Source: Pirellulimonas nuda
GTDB taxonomy: Bacteria > Planctomycetota > Planctomycetia > Pirellulales > Lacipirellulaceae
Direction of reading: 5' to 3'
Assembly (NCBI RefSeq): GCF_007750855.1
Contig: NZ_CP036291.1
Span: 1,488,001-1,552,000 of the forward strand
Length of the DNA: 64,000 nt
Each line of letters begins with the position of its first letter. Position 1 is the stretch's first letter. Position numbers and translations under genes: made by a program. The notes beneath the pieces are model-generated. The model saw nothing but the letters and a program-made list of their open reading frames with translations, searched no databases and had not been told where the DNA came from. Shown piece by piece: positions 34,826 through 41,960 of the stretch.

Positions 34826-35803
34826 ATGACACGCACCCTAGCCGTGCTGCTGCTAGTCTTCTCGGCGGCTATCGCCAACGCCTGGAGCGAGCAGGGGCAC
34901 AACATCATAGCCCTGATGGCGTTCGACCGGCTGACCCACGCCGAGCAAGCGGAGATCAGAACCATCCTCGCCGCGCACCCGCGCTTCGTGGAAGACTTCA
35001 CTCCGCCGGCGAAGATCGAGAACGCCGATCGGTGGCGGATCGGACGCGCCGGTTACTGGCCCGACGTGGCCCGCAAGCAGCCCAAGTACAACCGGCCGAC
35101 CTGGCACTACCAGTTGGGCGCTACGCTTGTGCTCGGGGAGGTGGCCAATGTACCGGCCGACCCTGGCCCGCTGCCCGCTGACGCCACGCTCGACACGAAA
35201 GACCTGTACGTGCTGCAAGCCATCATTCTCTGCCAGAACGTGCTGAGCAACGCCGACGCCGACCCGGGCGACCGTGCAATTGCGTTGTGCTGGCTCGCGC
35301 ACCTGACCGCCGACATTCTCCAACCCTGCCACGCCGGAAGCCTGTACGTCGAGGGCGTATTTCCTGAGGGGGACCGCCGCGCCAGCGAGATCAAGACGCA
35401 GCAAGCCGGCAACTTGCACGCGCTGTGGGACCAGCTACTAGGCAGTCGTTTTGATGAGGGCGACGTTGATCGGCGCATCCGCGAGATTCAGGACATGGAA
35501 CCCGCGGAGGGCCCGCTGCCAAGCAGGACGATGCCGATTGTCATGCAGCTTGCGAGCGTGGCGTCGCTAAGCCGAAATGTCGCAACGATCGCCGTCTACG
35601 AGCCCGAGGTGCTTTCACCAATTCGCGCCGTGCAGCGAGGCGATCTAGCGGAAGTCCCAAAAATAAAGCTCACAGACAAGTACCTCGCACGAGCCGGCCA
35701 CGTCGCCCAAGTGATGTCGAAAGAAGCCGCGCGGTTCCTAGCGTTAGCCTGGCGTGAAGCACTCAAGCGTGCGGCGTCGACCCGCCGAACGCCTGAGAGT
35801 TGA
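34826..35803 (+). CDS. S1/P1-family nuclease, secreted
   Basis: A 325-residue zinc-dependent endonuclease of the S1/P1 type, which degrades single-stranded nucleic acid or 3'-nucleotides in the periplasm or outside. Signal peptide MTRTLAVLLLVFSAAIANA is cleaved just before W20, whose freed amino group is a zinc ligand in the family. Further ligand blocks are H25 (SEQGH), GYWPD, WHYQ, CWLAHLTADILQPCHA (HLTxDxxQPxH type) and GNLHALWD. All expected zinc-binding positions appear present and the length fits the family, with a slightly extended C-terminus. It stands alone; phosphate or nucleotide scavenging is the likely role. Confidence 0.93.
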   Translation: MTRTLAVLLLVFSAAIANAWSEQGHNIIALMAFDRLTHAEQAEIRTILAAHPRFVEDFTPPAKIENADRWRIGRAGYWPDVARKQPKYNRPTWHYQLGATLVLGEVANVPADPGPLPADATLDTKDLYVLQAIILCQNVLSNADADPGDRAIALCWLAHLTADILQPCHAGSLYVEGVFPEGDRRASEIKTQQAGNLHALWDQLLGSRFDEGDVDRRIREIQDMEPAEGPLPSRTMPIVMQLASVASLSRNVATIAVYEPEVLSPIRAVQRGDLAEVPKIKLTDKYLARAGHVAQVMSKEAARFLALAWREALKRAASTRRTPES

Positions 35804-36070
35804 TGCTGTCAGGGTGACATGTGGATCGTTGGGATGTTCCGATCCGAGCCGGCGCCCCAAGGAAGACGAAGCTCGGCCTCCAACACCGGAACGGCCTTCG
35901 AACCACCCCGCGAAAGAACGCCTAGATCGCGGCAGCCACGATCACTACTCAACAATCGGAACCAATCAAGTGCGCGGATTGAGGGCTGAACGCCCCTATC
36001 GCGTAGCCCTTCGAACTGACTGGCCAGCCTGTCGAGGCGTACCGAAGAAAGGAGCCGGCGCCCGAGCGTC

Positions 36071-37102
36071 CTACCCCTTGCGCCGGACAGCCGCCCACCC
36101 GGCCCGGTATCGGGCGAACTCCGCCCCAACGACCAGCGCCGCTACCCACGCGGCGGCGGGCTCTGGCACAGCAACCGGCTCTAGCTCCACGCTACCCGCG
36201 GCGATGATCGCCCCAAAATTGTCCGCCCACACCAAATAGTCTTCACTGTCCACGACGCCGTTCTCGTTCGCATCCGCGGACAGGATTGACCCGCTCCCCA
36301 GCGTGTCACGCCAAACCGTGTAGTCGGCCGCGTCGACGGCGCCATCGAAGTTGAAGTCGCCGTCCAGGGATGAGGCAAAGTGAAGCCGGACGTCGTCGAA
36401 ATCGACTTCGAGATCGGCGGCAGGGGCGAGCGGATCGACTTGGTTGAGGTTCACCAAGCGGATCCCAAGATCCCGGCCAAGGCTGGGGTCGCCCGGCAAG
36501 GCAGAGAAGGTCACCACGCTGGTAGCAAACTCCCCCTCGGGGATCGAACCCGGCAACGTCGACGTGTCGCTCGCAATGGGCGTGCCGCCGGCGAGCAGGT
36601 CGATCCGGTACCCTGGGAAGCCGCCCAGGTCGAAGTACTCCCCGCTCAAGGCCAGCCCCGAAGCGATATTGCCTACCTCGACCCGCAGGGTGTACGTGCG
36701 AAACGGCAGCAGCGGCGTGCCGACGCGCATCTGCTGGAGCCCGTACTCTCCCAGCCCGCCGCTGCCCGCACGGTTGTAGGCGATCGCCACGCGGCTCCCT
36801 TCGGGGGCGCCTTCCGGGAAGAAGACGAACTCGCCCGGCATCCCCGCTGCTGGCTGTGGCTCGAGTGTTCCGACGTAGAACGGATCAGCAGCGCCGGCGC
36901 CAATCAGCCCGGGCGGGTCCTCGTACAGATCCCAGCCCGGCGATGCCCCAAAGCTAAACTCGTTGAAGATGACGGCGGCGCCCGTCGTGTCCTCAAAGCC
37001 AGCGTTGACGACCGGAACAGGAGTACCCCCTGCGTAACCCACGCACGCGACGACGCACCCGACGGTAGTTGCGACCCGACAGCAGGACGACGCGGTGAGC
37101 AT
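36071..37102 (-). CDS. PEP-CTERM exported protein with dockerin-like repeats
   Basis: 343 residues from the ATG giving MLTASSCCRVA; a longer upstream frame runs through the R1 repeat and is not credible. A signal-like hydrophobic start (VATTVGCVVACVGYAGG) is followed by a beta-sandwich lectin-like domain (NAGFEDTTG ... WDLYEDPPG ... FPGYRIDLLAGG). Two dockerin-like acidic repeats follow (GDFNFDGAVDAADYTVW and ADANENGVVDSEDYLVW), then VPEP, a hydrophobic helix and RRKG. The VPEP tail directs processing and surface display by an exosortase-type system. R1 copy D with its extension ends 7 bp before this ATG in the same direction, so the repeat forms the 5' leader. Confidence 0.88.
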   Translation of the reverse strand: MLTASSCCRVATTVGCVVACVGYAGGTPVPVVNAGFEDTTGAAVIFNEFSFGASPGWDLYEDPPGLIGAGAADPFYVGTLEPQPAAGMPGEFVFFPEGAPEGSRVAIAYNRAGSGGLGEYGLQQMRVGTPLLPFRTYTLRVEVGNIASGLALSGEYFDLGGFPGYRIDLLAGGTPIASDTSTLPGSIPEGEFATSVVTFSALPGDPSLGRDLGIRLVNLNQVDPLAPAADLEVDFDDVRLHFASSLDGDFNFDGAVDAADYTVWRDTLGSGSILSADANENGVVDSEDYLVWADNFGAIIAAGSVELEPVAVPEPAAAWVAALVVGAEFARYRAGWAAVRRKG

Positions 37103-37109
37103 GGCATGC

Positions 37110-37310
37110 CTTGCCGAACGGCGATGATGAACAGTGGAACGGCGGCGACGCTGTGGGCGAGGAAGAGAGAAGATCTGTTCCTCTGAGGCCCGCCTTAGGC
37201 CCCCACGCGCCTTCTGTGGCGCAGCTGGGCCCTTGCGGGGCCAGGACAGCGCCCGGGTGGCCCAACGCGCCAGTGCGCGCGCAGCGCGCCCAGGGCGCAT
37301 GTGGCCGTCC
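37110..37310 (-). repeat. R1 dispersed repeat, copy D, with leader-like extension
   Basis: Minus-strand copy. R1 core (37310-37186): CACATGCGCCCTG, GCGCTGCGCGCGCACTGG, CGCGTTGGGCC, CGGGCGCTGTCC, CGCAAGGGCCCAGCTGCGCC and AGGCGCGTGGGGGCC. It continues with CTCGCCCACAGCGTCGCCGC, TTCCACTGTTCATCATCGCC and TTCGGCA, shared with copy C, up to the start of the PEP-CTERM gene. Any transcript of that gene starting upstream would carry the folded repeat in its 5' UTR. Confidence 0.85.
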
Positions 37311-37429
37311 TTTACGACTTGATCTTCTGACTGACCCAAGCTCCAGCAGCATCGGCGGAGCGTCCGCGGAGATCTGGCCTCTTACCCACCCACAACGTTG
37401 CGGACCCGGCTCTGGCAGCAACACCACCG

Positions 37430-37468
37430 CCCGATTCAGCCCCCAGACGCGTAGCGTCAAACGGCTGA
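37430..37468 (+). repeat. R3 short repeat, copy 1
   Basis: Contains AGACGCGTAGCGTC, a near-palindrome, flanked by GATTCAGCCCC on the left and ACGGCTGAAAGG on the right. The inverted copy at 39003-39040 matches over about 40 bp. A weaker relative, CCAGACGCGATGCGTCGTT, is at about 56255. Confidence 0.55.
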
Positions 37469-37630
37469 AAGGCGGTGGGCGCCAGGTTCGGGTCTCTTCG
37501 ACTCCCCGCGACACGCTGGCGGAGCAGACTGCTATCGACGATTATGGAGGACCACCTCGCGTAGCGTACGACCCGTCCACGTCGCGGTTACCTAGGGAAT
37601 ACGAGCAGCCACTCGCACACCACTCACCCA

Positions 37631-38665
37631 CTAGCCATGGGGCGCAATCAACACCTTCCCGTCAGTCATGTGCTGCACGTAGTGCTCCAACGCCGCCGCC
37701 GCTCCCTCAAGGCCCACGCGACGCTCCACGTGCGTGCCAATCTGCCTCTTCATCACCATCCGCTGAACACGCCCCGCGGCACGCAGGATCCCTAGGGAGC
37801 CCTGCTGCTTGAGCCAGCCGCCCAAGTAGAAGCCCCGCAGCTGCTTTTCTTCAAACACCAGCCCCAGTGGTTCAACTCCCCCGCACGCCGTTTCTGACAA
37901 CGAGCCGTAGACATACGCGGTCGCCCCCCGCGGCATGGCGTTCAGCACGATCCCCGTCATGTCGCCCGCCACGGCCTCGAACGCCGCGGTTGCCTGGAGC
38001 TTGGCGCACGTATCAGTGAGCTGCTCCACAAAGCCCGCGTTCGAGGAGTTCAGCACGTGCGCGGCGCCCTCCCGCTTCAGCAGCTCCACCTGGGCATCGC
38101 GGCGGACGATGGAGATCAGCGGGTAGCCAGCCTCCTTGGCTAGGCGGACCACCATCCGGCCGACCTGGCTCGCCCCGGCGGTCTGTACCGCGGCGGCGTG
38201 GCCCTCCTTGCGCGCCGTAGCGAGAAGCCCGACCGCGGTCAGCGGGTTGATGATCAGCGTGGCGCCTTGCTCCAGGGTGAGCCCCTGCTTGAGTGGGATG
38301 CACTCCGCGGCGTTGGCCGCCATGTACTGGGCCCAGGCGCCGTCGCGGTCGTCCTGGTTGCCGCACGCCACACGCTTGCCTTGCAGCCACCAGGCGAGCA
38401 GGCCCCCGCCGCTGGCGACCACGGTCCCGGCGCCTTCCCAGCCGGGCACAGTGGGCAGCGTCTTGCCGGTCCCGTACTTGCCCTGCAAGAAGAGCAGGTC
38501 CGACGGGTTGCAGGGGGAGGCGTCCATCTTCACCAGCACCTGGCCGTGGGCCGGCTTGGGGGTGGCTCGCTGGACCACCTTTAGCGAGCGGACCGCTTCG
38601 AGCACGTCGTCGTGGTGGGCTTCCAGCAGGAGGGCCTGCATCTGGTCGGAGATCGGCTGGCTCAT
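37631..38665 (-). CDS. Zinc-less MDR-family oxidoreductase (quinone oxidoreductase/enoyl reductase-like)
   Basis: A 344-residue medium-chain dehydrogenase/reductase. The GroES-like N-terminal domain has ASPCNPSDLLFLQGKYG and PTVPGWEGAGTVVA. The Rossmann half follows with INPLTAVGLLATAR and the nucleotide-binding turn QTAGASQVGRMVVRLAKE (AxGxxG type). The Cys/His cluster of zinc-dependent alcohol dehydrogenases is absent, and NPSDL plus NPLTA point to the NADPH-dependent quinone oxidoreductase or 2-enoyl thioester reductase (MECR) subfamilies. The substrate cannot be read. It stands alone, with no partner genes that would define a pathway. Confidence 0.88.
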   Translation of the reverse strand: MSQPISDQMQALLLEAHHDDVLEAVRSLKVVQRATPKPAHGQVLVKMDASPCNPSDLLFLQGKYGTGKTLPTVPGWEGAGTVVASGGGLLAWWLQGKRVACGNQDDRDGAWAQYMAANAAECIPLKQGLTLEQGATLIINPLTAVGLLATARKEGHAAAVQTAGASQVGRMVVRLAKEAGYPLISIVRRDAQVELLKREGAAHVLNSSNAGFVEQLTDTCAKLQATAAFEAVAGDMTGIVLNAMPRGATAYVYGSLSETACGGVEPLGLVFEEKQLRGFYLGGWLKQQGSLGILRAAGRVQRMVMKRQIGTHVERRVGLEGAAAALEHYVQHMTDGKVLIAPHG

Positions 38666-39002
38666 GTGCTGCCTTTGGTTGCTCGCGTTGGCGCCATCCC
38701 CCGTCGAGGCCGACAGGATGACCGGGCCTAACTGTGATTACCCTACCAGAAGGGCGACCCAACCGACCGAACAGCACAGTACCGGTCCCGCACTCGCGTC
38801 AGGTCGCGGGCCGCTGTCCACGAATGCTCTGCCTAGGACGCGCAGGAAGTAGGGCCGACCTTATGCTCCCACCCAGACCACGACCGCCCACCTCAGCCTA
38901 GCGGAGGGGGGCCATGGAACGTGCGTCGTTGCGTCCCATCAAGTTCAGGGGCGGTCCGCCCGCGAGCCAGCGGCACGGCTCTGGCAGGTTGGGCCCTTTG
39001 CA

Positions 39003-39040
39003 GCCGGTCGACGCTACGCGTCTGTGGGCTGGATTGGGCC
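39003..39040 (-). repeat. R3 short repeat, copy 2 (inverted)
   Basis: On the minus strand it reads CCAATCCAGCCCACAGACG then CGTAGCGTCGACCGGCTGCA, matching copy 1 over about 40 bp around AGACGCGTAGCGTC. It lies about 120 bp downstream, on the same strand, of an R2 copy. Confidence 0.55.
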
Positions 39041-39164
39041 GGAGCGGACGCGGTGGCCACACCTGCGGCGCCTAGCAGCCCCAGGCGGGCGTGGGCAACC
39101 GCCACCGACGTGACCAGCTGAGTGGTGCCGCCGCGATCAGAGAGCCACTCCCTTGGGCGAGCAG

Positions 39165-39295
39165 AATGGTTTGCATAACTACAGAGGTCTCCAGCACCGC
39201 TGCGGCTTATGGTCGGAAGCACCCCCCAACCGGATGGTCCGACTCCGGCCACCTGACGGGAGCCGGAACTGAGGGAGGTGATGTCCACCGCTGCG
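39165..39295 (-). repeat. R2 repeat, copy 1
   Basis: On the minus strand it begins CGCAGCGGTG (39295-39286), continues ACATCACCTCCCTCAG, and has a second CGCAGCGGTG exactly 91 bp on (39204-39195), followed by GAGACCTCTGTAG. The other two copies (47151 and 48282) have the same 10-mer pair (first base T or C) at 90 bp, with the same CACCTCC-like sequence after the first and an ACCTC..CAG-like sequence after the second. Confidence 0.7.
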
Positions 39296-39596
39296 GGTTT
39301 GCGGAAGCCCAAACTCAGCGAAGTTGAGGCATCCGACGCGTGCTTCAGCGGCACAAAAAAGCAGGCGGTTTCCAACTGAATGTGACCCCGCTGCGTTCTA
39401 GAAAAGAATCTTTGGCCGTCGAGCGTAAATGACTCAGGCAGGTTCGAGCTTCTCGCTCAACGGGTGGACCAGTCCAGAAAGTCTTTGCCTCCGACATCCC
39501 TGCATGGATGAGAACACAGTGGGATATATGAGTGTCTCAAGCGGTGCCAAGTAAGAGAATCGACAGATGGCATTTAGGCACGGCGCAAATCCGAAC

Positions 39597-41951
39597 TTAT
39601 TTTAGCGATACATCGACTTTTCTGATCTTACCGTCGAACTTGAACGGGCTCCGTTCAAAGTAGTCCCGTGAGACTGTTGACCCGAGGTCAACGCCGACAT
39701 CAAAGCTTTCGCTAGCGGTAAACGCGGCGGGCACGGTCATCTTCGCGGTCGTGCGGGCAACTACCTTGCCATCCACGCTGAGGACGATATCGGCTGGTGC
39801 TCCTGGTTTCGGCGCTTTGAGGGTTGTCTCCACGACGATGGTGTGATGGCCCGGCGCTATCTTTTCTACCGACTTCGCGATGGACCGATCAATGATCATC
39901 AGATTGTACTCAAAAACGAGGTGGCCCTGGTCCATGTAGCACGTGAGACCTCCCCCCGCGCCCCCCATGGCGTAGAGCACTCCGCTGGCCCCCGCGCCGC
40001 ATTCGAGGTCGATTGTCACCGTGTTGTTGCGGTTCCCTAATGCGGGAGCCGTGAACTCGGGCATCCGGGTTGTCGTGTCGTCGAAGGTCCATCTCGTGTA
40101 GGGTGACTTGATCCGGTCTTCAGGATGAATTCGCAGCCAGATGCCGGCGCCGATAGGGAAGACTTTGTTCTCCTCCGCTTGGGCGAGGAACAGCTTCTTC
40201 ATCTCTTCGACTTTCTGCGGCTGCTCTTTGGCGAGGTCGTGCATCTGCGAGAAGTCGTTCGTGAGATCGTAGAGTTCCCACACGGCTTGTGAGGAATCCC
40301 ACTTATCGAGTCCTGGCTGCGCGTTCAGCCACGGGATCAACGGCCCAAAGGTGCAGGCGTACCAGCCATCCTGGTAAATGCCGTCGCTGCCGTTGTTGTC
40401 GAAATATTGGATGTGCTTGTTCTCGGGCGCGTGGGCATCAGCGAAACTGGCGGCCATGCTGACCCCGTCGATGGGATCCTGCGGGAAGCCGTTCACTTTC
40501 TTGGGGGCCTTGATGCCGATCACCTCATAGAGCGTCGGGACGATGTCGTTGACGTGGTAGAACTGGGAGCGCGGCCTCTTGCCGGCTTTGATCTTCCTCG
40601 GCCAGGAGACGACGAGCGGATTACGGGTGCCGCCGAAGTGGGCGGCGACGAGCTTCGTCGAGCGAAACGGCGTGCTGCCGGCCCAAGCCCAACTTGCGTG
40701 GTAGATATTGTCGGTGAGTGCACCGCCGAGAGCCTGGAGGCCGCCGAGTCCGTCGAGTGTCTTGATCTGTTGGGCGACCGTGTTGGGGATCTGGTTTTGC
40801 GCGAGTAGCTCGCTGATCGATCCGTTCTGCCCTTCGGCGGAACTTCCGTTGTCGCCCCAGATATAGAGGATGATGGTGTTCTCGCGCTGGCCGGTCTGGT
40901 CGAGGTAATCCACCAGTTTGCCGACTTGGGCGTCCGTGTGTTCGCAGAAGCCCGCGTAGAGTTCCATCAGCCGGGTCTGGAAGGCGTGTTCTGATTCCGG
41001 AATGTCCGCCCAGGCGGTCATCGTCGGGTCGCGCGGCGTAAGCTCGGCGCTGGCGGGAATCCAGCCGAGCTGTTTTTGGCGGGTGAAAATTTCTTCACGG
41101 AGCGTGTCCCAGCCCCGGTCGAACTTGCCTCTGTACTTGTCGGCCCACTGGGCAGAGACGTGGTGTGGTCCGTGGACTCCACCCGGTGCCCAATACATCA
41201 GGAATGGTTTGTCCGGAGAAAAGGCACGATGCTGTTTCAGCCACTTGATCCCCTTTTCCGCCATGTCCTCAGTGAGATGATACTTCTCATCGTGCGGCGG
41301 CTCGATGGCGATGGTGTTCTCCACCAGGCGCGGCTCCCACTGCGACGTTTCCCCCGCGAGGAAGCCGTAGAAATACTCGAATCCGTACCCTGTCGGCCAA
41401 TAGGTGAACGGCCCCATCGCGGTCGTCTGGTCGGCGGGTGTGTTGTGCCACTTGCCGAAGGCGGCCGTCTTGTAGCCATAGCTTTTCAGGACTTCGGCCA
41501 CCGTTGCCGAGGTTTTTGGGATGACGCCGGTGTAGCCGTCCCAATCGACGGCGCGCTCGGCGATGGTGCCGCTGCCGACGCGCTGATGATTCCGCCCCGT
41601 TAGTAGCGCTGCACGCGTAGGTGAGCAAATCGAGGTGGTGTGAAATCGGTTGTAGCTGATCCCTTCGTCGCAAAGCTTGGAAAGCGTCGGCGTGTGCGCG
41701 AATCCGCCAAAGGTATCTGGTACGCCGAAGCCTGCGTCGTCGATCAACACGATCAGCACGTTCGGGGCGCCGTCCGGCAAACGATCCGGTTCGACGCGGC
41801 GTTTGTGAACTGATTCTTGAAGCGTTGGGCCCGCCGTGCTGGCAGAAGGGGTCGGCGGAAATGGCAGCACAGAGCCATCCTCTTTTGTGGCAGCGGACGC
41901 TCCGGATGCGAGGCCAGACAACATGACGACGAAGGCAAATATGGACATCAT
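39597..41951 (-). CDS. Arylsulfatase, third gene of the sulfatase operon
   Basis: 784 residues; signal peptide MMSIFAFVVMLSGLASGASA. After the conserved leader FPPTPSAS come metal ligands in VLIVLIDD (65-72) and the formylglycine motif C109-S-P-T-R113 (ICSPTRAALLTGRN). KWHNTPADQ, YWAPGGVHGPHH and IWGDNGSS complete the active-site blocks. About the last 150 residues form a beta-rich C-terminal domain (ALGNRNNTVTIDLECG ... MGGAGGGLTCYMDQG). It is a close paralogue of the gene immediately upstream. It starts 9 nt after that gene's stop, with AGGG as ribosome binding site. The substrate is unknown; the large 'arylsulfatase' type acts on small aryl or choline-like esters as well as glycans. Confidence 0.93.
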   Translation of the reverse strand: MMSIFAFVVMLSGLASGASAATKEDGSVLPFPPTPSASTAGPTLQESVHKRRVEPDRLPDGAPNVLIVLIDDAGFGVPDTFGGFAHTPTLSKLCDEGISYNRFHTTSICSPTRAALLTGRNHQRVGSGTIAERAVDWDGYTGVIPKTSATVAEVLKSYGYKTAAFGKWHNTPADQTTAMGPFTYWPTGYGFEYFYGFLAGETSQWEPRLVENTIAIEPPHDEKYHLTEDMAEKGIKWLKQHRAFSPDKPFLMYWAPGGVHGPHHVSAQWADKYRGKFDRGWDTLREEIFTRQKQLGWIPASAELTPRDPTMTAWADIPESEHAFQTRLMELYAGFCEHTDAQVGKLVDYLDQTGQRENTIILYIWGDNGSSAEGQNGSISELLAQNQIPNTVAQQIKTLDGLGGLQALGGALTDNIYHASWAWAGSTPFRSTKLVAAHFGGTRNPLVVSWPRKIKAGKRPRSQFYHVNDIVPTLYEVIGIKAPKKVNGFPQDPIDGVSMAASFADAHAPENKHIQYFDNNGSDGIYQDGWYACTFGPLIPWLNAQPGLDKWDSSQAVWELYDLTNDFSQMHDLAKEQPQKVEEMKKLFLAQAEENKVFPIGAGIWLRIHPEDRIKSPYTRWTFDDTTTRMPEFTAPALGNRNNTVTIDLECGAGASGVLYAMGGAGGGLTCYMDQGHLVFEYNLMIIDRSIAKSVEKIAPGHHTIVVETTLKAPKPGAPADIVLSVDGKVVARTTAKMTVPAAFTASESFDVGVDLGSTVSRDYFERSPFKFDGKIRKVDVSLK

Positions 41952-41960
41952 TGCGGCGCC

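Larger units (their letters stand above)
37103..37630. other. Intergenic region with R1 copy D and an R3 copy
   Basis: Upstream region of the PEP-CTERM gene (minus) and 3' side of the oxidoreductase gene. Beside R1 copy D and the R3 element it holds a GCGGAGATCTGGCCTCT segment (about 37360) resembling the end of the R2 repeat (GCGGAGATCGGACCTCT at 48388). No gene is supported. Confidence 0.4.
38666..39596. other. Gene-poor region with R2 and R3 repeat copies
   Basis: About 930 bp between the oxidoreductase promoter and the 3' end of the sulfatase operon. A 160-codon minus-strand frame (39375-38893) crosses both repeats but has no ribosome binding site and low-complexity composition, so I do not call it. 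The final 200 bp (39400-39596) are less GC-rich and show no gene or clear terminator. Confidence 0.4.

Noticed and set aside
38893..39375. 160-codon minus-strand open frame across R2 and R3
   Set aside because: No ribosome binding site or domain; its apparent similarity to other frames is explained by the repeats it contains.
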